Positions 7,777-14,719 of a stretch of 18,362 nucleotides of DNA are shown here, piece by piece; position 1 is the first letter of the stretch; every line of letters begins with the position of its first letter. This DNA is from Deltaproteobacteria bacterium (lineage in GTDB: Bacteria > Desulfobacterota > Desulfarculia > Adiutricales > Adiutricaceae), in NCBI GenBank assembly GCA_031257955.1, contig JAIRNQ010000028.1:1-18362 (forward strand). The letters run 5' to 3'. The notes under the pieces were generated by a model, which was not told where the DNA came from, did not search any database, and saw only the letters and a list, made by a program, of their open reading frames with translations. The position numbers and the translations under genes were made by a program.

Positions 7777-7794
7777 AGTGGGAGAGAACGGACC

Positions 7795-8322
7795 ATGGCC
7801 GAGACCGACAAAAACGCCTTCGACCGGGCGGCGGAGTGGATTTGGAGCCTGGGCGGGCTGGGCTTTATTCCCATCTATCATTCCTTTTGGGGGGCCGCGG
7901 TCGGTTTGCCCCTCTACGCCCTGTTTTTCATGCTGGGTTGGAAGGCCTATCTCGTCGCCTACTTGGCCATTTTGGGCCTGGCTTGGCTGGTCTCGGCCCG
8001 CTCGCTGGTTTTTTACGGCAGTCCCAAACAGGACCAAAGGGTTATAATAGACAAAACTTTTGGTTATCTGACAGCCATGTTCTTGGCGCCTCAGTATACC
8101 TTCCTAAAACTGCCGTTTTTATGGGGTTTTTTTATCTTCCTGGCCCTGGACATGCTTAAGCCATGGTACATAGGGAAGATTCACGAGAAAGATGGCTCGG
8201 TTTTCGTCATGTTGGACGACTTCCTGGCCGGGTTGACCGCATGCTTTCTGATGTGGCTGGTGGCCGTGGTCCATTACCTGTTCATAGAACCGAGTATTCT
8301 GCCGGCCATCTTCGTCCATTGA
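7795..8322 (+). CDS. pgpA: PgpA-like phosphatidylglycerophosphatase, membrane protein
   Basis: This 175-residue protein has several hydrophobic membrane segments and the order of motifs of phosphatidylglycerophosphatase A, which dephosphorylates phosphatidylglycerol phosphate at the inner membrane. Visible motifs: LGFIPIYHSFWG (22-33, for the SPI-PGTxGS region), an acidic site VIIDK (83-87), ALDMLKPW (117-124) and VMLDDFLAG (138-146). The usual Asp-Glu of the first acidic motif (DE-x-x-G) is Asp86-Lys87 here, a charge reversal at a conserved position. GGGAGAG lies upstream of the ATG. The gene precedes a CinA-C gene; pgpA next to cinA is a common arrangement. It may be an active divergent enzyme or a paralogue with changed activity. 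Confidence 0.78.
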   Translation: MAETDKNAFDRAAEWIWSLGGLGFIPIYHSFWGAAVGLPLYALFFMLGWKAYLVAYLAILGLAWLVSARSLVFYGSPKQDQRVIIDKTFGYLTAMFLAPQYTFLKLPFLWGFFIFLALDMLKPWYIGKIHEKDGSVFVMLDDFLAGLTACFLMWLVAVVHYLFIEPSILPAIFVH

Positions 8323-8345
8323 GCGCCCCCCAATTACTGGCGCCC

Positions 8346-8429
8346 AATGGGTACCGATCGCCGATCGCCAATAAATGAGTGCTGGCTAATGGGTACCTTT
8401 CGGCAATCGCCAGTCAATGACTGCCGTAT
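8346..8429. repeat. Two-copy 42-bp direct repeat before the CinA-C gene
   Basis: AATGGGTACC begins at 8346 and again at 8388. Each is followed by CGCCA and then AATGAGTG or AATGACTG at matching distances, giving a diverged 42-bp tandem duplication just upstream of the amidase ribosome site. Confidence 0.6.
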
Positions 8430-8458
8430 AGTGGATATCGAACAAGGAGCGCCCGCCG

Positions 8459-9022
8459 ATGACAACCGAGCTAGGCTACCAGCCAACGCCCCCTTGGCTT
8501 TCCGCCGGCCCGGCCCTGGCCCTCTGGCAAGAGGCGGCCAAGTTGGCCGCTTTGGTGGCCCCGGTGGGGCTGACCGTGGCCACGGCCGAAAGCCTGACCG
8601 GGGGCTGGCTCTCGGCGGCCCTGACTTCCGTGCCCGGCAGCTCGGCTTATTTCCTGGCCGGTTTCACGGCCTACTCGAACGGGGCCAAGATGGACCTGCT
8701 GGGCGTCCCGCCCGACGTCATCGCCTCCCACGGGGCGGTTAGTCCCCAATGCGCCGAGGCCATGGCCCTGGGCGCCCAAAAGGCCGCCGGGGCCGACTTG
8801 GGGGTGGCCACCACCGGGATCGCCGGTCCCGACGGGGGTAGCGACCAAAAGCCGGTCGGTTTGGTTTACGTGGCCGCGGCCGTCGGCCGGTCGGTAAGCC
8901 ATCGGCGTCATACATTCTCGGGCGATCGCCTGGAAATAACCCTGGCCTCGGCCGTCTCGGCCTTGGCCTTGTTGTCCGAGGCCTTGGTGGCCTCGGGCCT
9001 GGGCGGGCCAATATTGGTTTAA
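8459..9022 (+). CDS. pncC: CinA C-terminal domain protein, nicotinamide-nucleotide amidase
   Basis: This 187-residue protein is a stand-alone CinA-C/PncC domain. It shows VATAESLTGG (40-49), with the serine of the AES-x-TGG motif expected to be catalytic, then SSAYFLAGFTAYSN, GVPPDVIASHGAVS and ATTGIAGPDGGSDQKPVGLVY. The enzyme deamidates nicotinamide mononucleotide to nicotinate mononucleotide in pyridine nucleotide salvage. The N-terminal COG1058 domain of full CinA is absent, which is normal for PncC. The ATG at 8459 follows AAGGAG (8443-8448). The gene lies behind the PgpA-like gene, a typical pair, though separated here by a repeat-bearing spacer. All family motifs look intact, unlike in several neighbouring genes. 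Confidence 0.9.
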   Translation: MTTELGYQPTPPWLSAGPALALWQEAAKLAALVAPVGLTVATAESLTGGWLSAALTSVPGSSAYFLAGFTAYSNGAKMDLLGVPPDVIASHGAVSPQCAEAMALGAQKAAGADLGVATTGIAGPDGGSDQKPVGLVYVAAAVGRSVSHRRHTFSGDRLEITLASAVSALALLSEALVASGLGGPILV

Positions 9023-9269
9023 AGTCCCAGACCGTTCAGACCATTGCCGAAACCGAAGGGCGACTGGCGCCGCGGGGCCAGGCTGGCCCAGTCGATATCT
9101 ACCCGGAAAAAAATAGTCAACGATTCCGCGGCCGGGCCGGACGAGAGTCCAACCCCGACCCGATTAGTTTTTTTGGTCATCGGCCATGAAAACGACCATC
9201 GCCCATAGACGGGCCAAGTCCCACTTTTCTTCGTCCCCCGGGCGAAGCCTGAAATCGGTTGAGCGCGCC

Positions 9270-9518
9270 ATGACCAATCACGACGAGGTGGCCAAACTCC
9301 AAAAGGAGATTGAACTCCTCAAAAAAGAAATATCCGAGTTAAAACTAAAAATCCCCTCCGGGGTGCTGCAGGTGTGTTCCTCCTGCAAAAAAATCAAGGA
9401 CCCCCACGGGCACTGGTTGGCCCTGGACCGTTTTTTGACTCTTTACGCCGGCCTGGAGACCAGCCACGGCTATTGCGAGGAATGCGCGGCCAGGCTGATT
9501 GCCGAGGCCGAGAGCTAA
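9270..9518 (+). CDS. Small Cys4 protein with a coiled coil
   Basis: From the ATG at 9270 the product has 82 residues; an in-frame ATG at 9186 would add 28 residues of low-complexity basic sequence. A heptad-rich coiled coil (EVAKLQKEIELLKKEISELKL) is followed by VCSSCKKIKDPHGHW and SHGYCEECAARL. The CSSCKKI...SHG-x-C-x-x-C pattern is well known as a C-terminal tail of PAS and response-regulator signalling proteins, where the four cysteines probably bind a metal. Here it stands alone. It could be an adaptor that dimerises through the coiled coil. The ribosome site is weak at both starts, so the exact N-terminus is uncertain. Confidence 0.72.
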   Translation: MTNHDEVAKLQKEIELLKKEISELKLKIPSGVLQVCSSCKKIKDPHGHWLALDRFLTLYAGLETSHGYCEECAARLIAEAES

Positions 9519-9533
9519 ACGACCGCCGGCCCC

Positions 9534-9562
9534 GGGTCCCCCAGGGACCTCTGGGACCCTTT
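9534..9562 (+). terminator. Terminator-like hairpin after the Cys4 gene
   Basis: GGGTCCC plus AG (9534-9544, with a CC bulge) pairs with CTGGGACCC (9551-9559), followed by TTT only. It lies 16 nt after the stop codon. The U-tract is too short for a confident call. Confidence 0.35.
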
Positions 9563-9654
9563 GAGACCCTTTGGTCGGCCGGAAAGACCCGCGGGGCGGC
9601 CCCCTCGGGGCCGGTCCCCCGGAACCGGCGGAAAACATAGGATTTGTTGACGAC

Positions 9655-10671
9655 ATGAAGGCCTATCTTATCGGCCGTCCCGGTTCGGGCCGGGAGACCA
9701 TCTTTCGGGCGTTGACCGCCCTGGGCCCAAGCCCGACCCACACCGAACTTCGGCAAGGCGAGGCCTTGGTCGCCGATCCCCGCCTGGATTACCTGAGTTC
9801 CGTCTTTAAGCCCCGCAAACACACCCCGGCCAGGTTGGAACTCTTTCTCCCCAAGCCCCAGAGCGAGCCCCAGAAAGCCCTCAAGGTAGCCCTGGACAAG
9901 GCTAGGGAGGCGGACGTGCTTCTGATGGTCCTGGCCGACTTTCCCGACCCCTCCGGGGGGGCGCCCGATCCGGCCAAAGACGCCGAGGTTTTAACCTCGG
10001 AGCTAAAGGCCGCCGATTTCGTGACCGTCTCCACTCGCCTGGAGAGGATCGACGAGGACAACAAACGGGGCCGCAAGGCCGATCCCTTGGAGCGGGAGCT
10101 TTTGGTAAAGTCCCTGGCCGTTTTGGAAGAGAACAAACCCTTAAGGGATTTTCCGGAACTGGCCAAAGCGCCCAAACTTCGGGGCTTCGGGTTTCTTTCG
10201 GCCAAACCCCTTCTGGCCTTGGTTAACCTGGCCGACAACGCCGAGGGCCTGCCGGACCGTCCCATGGAAGTGCCTTGCCTGGCCCTGAAGGGGAGCTTGG
10301 AGGAAGAATTTAGCAGCCTCAGCCCGGAGGAAGCGGCCGAGCTCATGGAGGCATACGGGTTGGAAGAGCTGGGCGTCGACCGGGTGGCCAAAAAACTCTA
10401 CGACATGATGGATCTCGTCAGTTTTTTCACCGTGGGCGAGGACGAGTGCCGGGCCTGGACCGTCGCCAAGGGCGACAACGCCCTGACCGCCGCCGGCCAG
10501 ATCCACTCCGACATCCAAAAGGGCTTCATCAGGGCCGAAGTGGTGGCTTTCGATGACTTTAAAGCCTGCGGGGGCTTTAACGAGGCCAAAAAACGCGGCC
10601 TCTTTCGCCTGGAAAGCAAGACCTACCTTATCGCCGACGGCGACATAGTCCATTTTCGGTTTAACGTTTAG
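9655..10671 (+). CDS. YchF-like protein with degenerate G domain and intact TGS/DUF933 domain
   Basis: Starting at the ATG at 9655 the protein has 338 residues, slightly shorter than YchF (about 363). The beginning, YLIGRPGSGRETIFRALT, aligns with the YchF P-loop GLPNVGKST, but Lys is Arg13 and the following Ser is Glu14. The region ADPRLDYLSSVFKPRK matches the segment after switch I. The Asp-x-x-Gly switch II motif (DIAGL) is missing; FLPKPQ occupies its place. By contrast the C-terminus is well kept: SFFTVGEDECRAWTV, AAGQIHSDIQKGFIRAEV and a final DGDIVHFRFNV are classic YchF TGS/DUF933 signatures. YchF is a ribosome-associated, stress-linked ATPase. This paralogue probably cannot hydrolyse nucleotide but may still bind the same partner. 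Upstream in-frame sequence to 9571 looks like GC-rich spacer. Confidence 0.85.
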   Translation: MKAYLIGRPGSGRETIFRALTALGPSPTHTELRQGEALVADPRLDYLSSVFKPRKHTPARLELFLPKPQSEPQKALKVALDKAREADVLLMVLADFPDPSGGAPDPAKDAEVLTSELKAADFVTVSTRLERIDEDNKRGRKADPLERELLVKSLAVLEENKPLRDFPELAKAPKLRGFGFLSAKPLLALVNLADNAEGLPDRPMEVPCLALKGSLEEEFSSLSPEEAAELMEAYGLEELGVDRVAKKLYDMMDLVSFFTVGEDECRAWTVAKGDNALTAAGQIHSDIQKGFIRAEVVAFDDFKACGGFNEAKKRGLFRLESKTYLIADGDIVHFRFNV

Positions 10672-10777
10672 GGCCCGGGCGGGGCGGGGGCCAAGCCAAA
10701 CCAAACGATAATAGGCCAAACTTAGCCAAACTAGGCCCGAAAAGGGCGCAACGATAGCTTAATTATTAAAGGGTTAA

Positions 10778-11821
10778 GTGAAAAAGTTGATAAAATACTT
10801 TACCGCCGAATCCGTGCACCTGCTTTCCAGCTTACAAAAGAACAACAACGGGCAATGGTACCAACAAAACAAAAAACGGCTGGACGAATACCTTATCGCC
10901 CCGGCCCGGCACATGGTCGGCCAGGTGGGCGACATCCTGTCGAAATACGCCGAGGGCTTGGTGATCGATCCCCGGGTGGACCGCTGCGTCTACCGCCTCC
11001 GCCGGGACACCAGGTTTTCCCAAGACAAAAAACCCTTAAAAGAACACCTGGGGCTCATTTGGTGGCGCGATTACCCGGAAGGGAAGATGGGCAGCCCCTG
11101 TTTTTACTTCCAATTGATGCCCGAGGGTTTTCTGTGGTCGGTCGGCTGCTATGCCTTCACCCCGGAAACGCTCGAGGCTTTTCGGCTATCCTTGCTCGAT
11201 TCCGAGCACGGGCGGACCTTTCGGCTCATCGTCTCGGGCGCCCGGCGCCGGGAGCTGGTGTTTAACCCCCCGGCCCTTAAGCGTCTCCCGCACGGCTTTA
11301 GCGGCCCCGATTGGGCCGAGGAGTGGCTCAAACGCAAGGGCCTCTACACCTGGAGCCAGTTGCTCCCCAACGCCGACAACACCATCCTGGGGCCCCAAGG
11401 CGGCCAGTACTTGGCCAAACGCTTCCTCGAGGCCTTGCCGATTTACCTTTGGCTGGTGAAACTTTTCGAGAGGGTCAAGGGCCGGGGCGCCGAGAAGTCC
11501 GAGGCCCATATTGTGTCCCAATTGGCGCCGGCCGCGACCGTCAAGCTTTACGACGACGAATTCTGGGCGGGCGCCGGCCGCGACCGTCAAGCTTTACGAC
11601 GACGAATTCTGGGCGGGCGCCGGCCGCGACAGTCAAGCTTTACGACGTCGAATTCTGGGCGGGCGCCGGGTTCGCCTTCGCGCCCAAGGCCTTCCCGCCG
11701 AACCCTTTGGGCCTCCGGGGCGCCCCATTGGCCCGGGCTGGCGACAGAATTAGCCCGTTTTGCCCTTTTGGCAAAAATGGCCCTCATTTACGACTTTTCT
11801 CGCCCGACTTGGCACAAATAA
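10778..11821 (+). CDS. DUF2461 protein with repeat-altered C-terminus
   Basis: A GTG at 10778 opens a 347-residue frame. Residues 1 to about 235 match the DUF2461 (TIGR02453) family: FTAESVHLLSSLQKNNNGQWYQ, then the signature YRLRRDTRFSQDKKPLKEHLG, then FYFQLMPEGFLWSVGCYAF. The family's biochemical role is unknown. At about residue 250 the gene runs into three copies of a 46-bp repeat. Because 46 is not a multiple of three, the tail after the repeat (GSPSRPRPSRRTLW...) is read in a frame with poor codon character. If two copies are removed, the frame joins a better-looking tail, FAFAPKAFPPNPLGL, that stops at 11838, directly before the next gene's GTG. The present C-terminus is therefore probably secondary. 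Confidence 0.75.
   Translation: MKKLIKYFTAESVHLLSSLQKNNNGQWYQQNKKRLDEYLIAPARHMVGQVGDILSKYAEGLVIDPRVDRCVYRLRRDTRFSQDKKPLKEHLGLIWWRDYPEGKMGSPCFYFQLMPEGFLWSVGCYAFTPETLEAFRLSLLDSEHGRTFRLIVSGARRRELVFNPPALKRLPHGFSGPDWAEEWLKRKGLYTWSQLLPNADNTILGPQGGQYLAKRFLEALPIYLWLVKLFERVKGRGAEKSEAHIVSQLAPAATVKLYDDEFWAGAGRDRQALRRRILGGRRPRQSSFTTSNSGRAPGSPSRPRPSRRTLWASGAPHWPGLATELARFALLAKMALIYDFSRPTWHK
11524..11669. repeat. 46-bp tandem repeat, three copies plus 8 bp
   Basis: Copies start at 11524, 11570 and 11616, with a partial copy at 11662-11669. Each begins GGCGCCGGCCGCGAC and ends GAATTCTGGGCG. Copies 1 and 2 are identical; copy 3 differs at two positions. All three frames stay open across the array. Confidence 0.92.
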
Positions 11822-11838
11822 TTATTTTGGGGATTTAA

Positions 11839-13587
11839 GTGGGACGCATTCTGGTTATAGATGACGATTTAAGCCTCAGGGAGGTCTTGGAGATGCTCCT
11901 GGCCAACCGCGGGCACGCCGTCGATTTGGCCGAAAACGGCGAGGTGGGCCTTAAAATGGCCCTGGAAAGCGACTACGATTTGATCGTCAGCGACATTCGC
12001 ATGCCCGGCTTAAGCGGCCTGGAGGTTTTGGAAAAGCTCCGGGCCGAAAACCGACAAACCACCCTGATCCTGGTTTCGGCCTACGCCAGCGACGACACGG
12101 CCGTGGACGCCATGCGCCTGGGGGCCTACGATTTTCTGCCCAAGCCTTTCCGGCCCGGCGATCTGATTACGGCCGTGGATTCGGCCCTGTCCCACCGGAA
12201 CGCGGACAAAGAACGCCAGGCCCTGGCCGACATGGTCATCAACAACCAGCGCTTCAGCGGCCTGGTCGGCTCTTCCCCGGCCATGCTCCAGGTCTACGAT
12301 CTAATCAAGCGGGCCGCCCTGACCTACACCAGCATCCTCATAACCGGCGAGAGCGGGACCGGCAAAGAACTGGTGGCCCGGGCCGTCCACACCAATTCCA
12401 ACCGGGCCGAAAAGAATTTTGTGGCCATAAATTGTGGCGGAATGCCTGAGCAGCTGGTCGAAAGCGAACTTTTCGGCTACAAGAGGGGGGCCTTCACCGG
12501 GGCGAACACCGACAAGCAGGGCCTTATGGCCACGGCCGACGGCGGCACCCTTTTCTTGGACGAGTTGGCCGAGCTGACCTTGCCCATGCAAGTGAAGCTC
12601 CTGCGGGTGGTGCAGGAGAAGACTTTTCGTCCGGTCGGCGGCAACGCCGAACAGACGACGGACGTGCGTTTCATAGCCGCCACCAACAAAAACCTGGAGT
12701 CCGAGATCATCGCCGGCCGTTTCCGTGAGGATCTCTACTACCGCCTAAACGTCATCAACATCCGCATACCGCCCCTAAGGGAGCGCACCGAGGACATACC
12801 GCTCCTGGCCCAGTATTTTTTGGAGAAGTTCAGCCGACAGCAAAACAAGGACGTCCGCAAGCTTTCCACCTACGCCCTGGACATCCTCACCCGTTACCAC
12901 TTCCCCGGAAACGTCAGGGAGCTGGAAAACATCATCGAACGCTCGGTGGCCTTGGAGCAATCCAACATTATTTTACCCGAGAGCCTGCACTTGGCCGACT
13001 TTAAGCGCCAAAGCTCCTTTCGCCCGCACCTGGCCCCCGAGTCCCACCGACGGGGCTGGACGGTTACCGAGCCGGCATTTCCGGCCATGCCCCCGCCCCC
13101 GGCCTCCGCGCCCAACAGCCGCGCCGACGAACCGGAAATCGATTTTAAATCCCTCCAGCTGGTCCCCGGCGGCTTGGACAACGTGCTGACCTCCCTGGAA
13201 GGCTATTATCTCTATAACGCCCTGATGTCCGCCGAAGGGAACCGGGGCCGAACCGCCATATCCCTGGGCATTAGCCCCTGGCGGCTCAGGATGCGCCTTA
13301 TGGCTTTCAGTTTGGCCGACCTCAACCCGGTTAAACTAATGTCCATTCCCAAAGAACGCTTCCCCAAGCCCAACCTGCCCGCCGACGTGGCCCCGGACTG
13401 GACCGGCAAATCGGTAAAGCTCGACGAGATCCTTCACGCCGTGGAAAGGGAGTTCATCAAGCTGGCCTTGGAAAACAGTAACGACAACAAAACCGAGGCG
13501 GCCAACGCCCTGGGCCTCTCCCGGCGTTCCTTCCAGCACCGAATCGATCGCACTAATTATGAACAATATATTAACAAAACCGAATAA
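11839..13587 (+). CDS. NtrC-family sigma-54 response regulator with two Fis-like HTH units
   Basis: This 582-residue protein has a receiver domain (acidic pocket Asp8-Asp10, phosphoacceptor Asp52, Ser80, Lys102), then a sigma-54 AAA+ domain with Walker A GESGTGKE (170-177), GAFTGA (217-222), Walker B LFLDE (238-242) and arginine fingers around 296 and 302. It should activate sigma-54 RNA polymerase when phosphorylated. Its C-terminus is unusual. After a Pro-rich linker it has NRGRTAISLGISPWRLRMRL (within 444-493), and after a further linker NKTEAANALGLSRRSFQHRI (within 528-582). These align with each other as Fis-type helix-turn-helices; the second looks canonical. The GTG start follows directly on a TAA of the alternative DUF2461 frame and has GGGGA upstream. 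No partner kinase gene is adjacent, so it is an orphan here. Confidence 0.9.
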   Translation: MGRILVIDDDLSLREVLEMLLANRGHAVDLAENGEVGLKMALESDYDLIVSDIRMPGLSGLEVLEKLRAENRQTTLILVSAYASDDTAVDAMRLGAYDFLPKPFRPGDLITAVDSALSHRNADKERQALADMVINNQRFSGLVGSSPAMLQVYDLIKRAALTYTSILITGESGTGKELVARAVHTNSNRAEKNFVAINCGGMPEQLVESELFGYKRGAFTGANTDKQGLMATADGGTLFLDELAELTLPMQVKLLRVVQEKTFRPVGGNAEQTTDVRFIAATNKNLESEIIAGRFREDLYYRLNVINIRIPPLRERTEDIPLLAQYFLEKFSRQQNKDVRKLSTYALDILTRYHFPGNVRELENIIERSVALEQSNIILPESLHLADFKRQSSFRPHLAPESHRRGWTVTEPAFPAMPPPPASAPNSRADEPEIDFKSLQLVPGGLDNVLTSLEGYYLYNALMSAEGNRGRTAISLGISPWRLRMRLMAFSLADLNPVKLMSIPKERFPKPNLPADVAPDWTGKSVKLDEILHAVEREFIKLALENSNDNKTEAANALGLSRRSFQHRIDRTNYEQYINKTE

Positions 13588-13756
13588 TTTACTGCCAAAC
13601 CAAATACTTAAAAATTAACGATTTATTTTAAAATCAAACTATTTTACTTCTCGATTTACCGCCTTGGGCCTACGGTTCCAAAACGGTCCTTTCCCAGCCC
13701 GGCGAGCTGGCGACCAAGATAAGTTTTTGAACCGTTTTCCGCTTATGTCCGCCCCC

Positions 13757-14008
13757 GACCGGCGACCTCCAATTGGCTTAATAGTTTTCGATCTAATTAT
13801 CCGCTTTAAAGTCGTAACGGACCGGCGACCTCCAATTGGCTTAATAGTTTTCGATCTAATTTTCCGCTTTAAAGTCGGAACGGACCGGAGACATCCAATT
13901 GGCTTAATAGTTTTCGATCTCATTATCCGCTTTAAAGTCGGAACGGACCGGCTATCCCCAATTGGCTTAATAGTTTTCGAGCCCTTGATTTGCTTTAAAA
14001 TGGGCCTT
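13757..14008. repeat. 63-bp tandem repeat array, four copies
   Basis: Copies start at 13757, 13820, 13883 and 13946, exactly 63 bp apart. Each contains CCAATTGGCTTAATAGTTTT and most end CCGCTTTAAAGTCG-AACG. Copies 1-3 differ at a handful of positions, concentrated in the six bases after GACCGG. Copy 4 decays after its first half. The unit is a multiple of three and lacks stops on both strands, so open frames arise, but no start with a ribosome site is present. There are no spacer-like variable blocks, so it is not a CRISPR array. Confidence 0.92.
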
Positions 14009-14070
14009 AATATTTTATCTCCGTTCCCAAATCGCTAACGCCTAGTTTTTGGCGGGCCATACTCAACGTC

Positions 14071-14098
14071 CTCTACCCAAACTAAGCTTTTGGTAGAG
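14071..14098. other. Hairpin CTCTACC/GGTAGAG
   Basis: CTCTACC (14071-14077) pairs with GGTAGAG (14092-14098); three inner A-T pairs extend the stem past one mismatch around a 6-nt loop. No U-tract follows. Confidence 0.45.
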
Positions 14099-14430
14099 AT
14101 CGAGCCGCACTTTAGGCCCAAATAGTTTCGAAATCAATCCGTATCCCTACCGAGGGATCCGATTTTAGTCCCTTTTTCCCGCTTTCGTCCCGGCAATACC
14201 CATCTCCTCGGTCGGCCAATAATTGTCCGGCCTGGCCGTCATTAACTTTGAGGGGCCCGCGCCCCGGTTCGGCCGGCCAGCCGGTGAACCGACCGGCCCT
14301 GGGGTGACTGCCCGGTTTTGGGGGACCGACCGGCTAAGGTCGCGGCCGGTCGCGGGTTGGGACGGGCTGGATTTTCGCTAAAACAGGCCTGACGGAAAGC
14401 TTAAGTTATCGTTGGATCGGATCCCTTTAA

Positions 14431-14457
14431 AACGATTTAATTAAAAATTAAATCGTT
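14431..14457. terminator. Perfect AT-rich hairpin, possible bidirectional terminator
   Basis: AACGATTTAATT (14431-14442) pairs perfectly with AATTAAATCGTT (14446-14457) around an AAA loop. It stands out from the GC-rich surroundings. The stem is AT-rich and no clear U-tract follows, so terminator function is unsure; a protein-binding dyad is equally possible. Confidence 0.35.
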
Positions 14458-14480
14458 CTTAACGTATATTGTCGTTGGCC

Positions 14481-14509
14481 TTTAAATTTTGCGTGAAATG
14501 GTTTAAAAT
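14481..14509 (+). promoter_or_regulatory. Candidate sigma-70 promoter
   Basis: TTTAAA (14481-14486) is followed after 17 bp by TAAAAT (14504-14509). It would start a transcript near 14516, almost 500 nt before the malic-enzyme-like gene, so it would make either a long leader or a separate small RNA. Confidence 0.35.
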
Positions 14510-14674
14510 ACATGCGTTATGCGGTGGTAAACCCTCCGTGGACTTACCGGGTATACGGTAGGGCCCATCGCTTAAGCCCGGCCGGCCGTTGGGTTGGTGG
14601 ATGGGGGTGGCCCCCCACCGACGCCCCGGCGGCGCCGATTGTCAGCGAGGGGCGCGGCCAAGAGCGCGCCCCCA

Positions 14675-14719
14675 GTTAACGCCCATAGGTTAACCTCCCC
14701 GCGTTAACGCCCCGTTAAC
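14675..14719. promoter_or_regulatory. Cluster of four GTTAAC palindromes
   Basis: GTTAAC occurs at 14675, 14689, 14703 and 14714, three of them followed by GCC. The centre spacings are 14, 14 and 11 bp. In GC-rich sequence this density of an AT-containing palindrome suggests a repeated protein-binding site or a decayed short tandem repeat. Confidence 0.45.

Noticed and set aside
9571..9654. N-terminal extension of the YchF-like protein
   Set aside because: The extra 28 residues resemble translated GC-rich spacer, while YchF proteins begin directly before the P-loop region as at 9655.
10700..10730. Repeated GCCAAAC words before the DUF2461 gene as an operator
   Set aside because: Short words of the GGCC/CCAA type are frequent in all spacers of this window, so no specific signal can be claimed.
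13757..14008. CRISPR array
   Set aside because: No variable spacers: the whole 63-bp unit is repeated, and no cas genes are nearby.
13639..14038. Open frames on both strands across the 63-bp repeats with 21-residue protein repeats
   Set aside because: The period is a multiple of three and the unit has no stops, so open frames are automatic. There is no start with a ribosome site and the same region is open on both strands.
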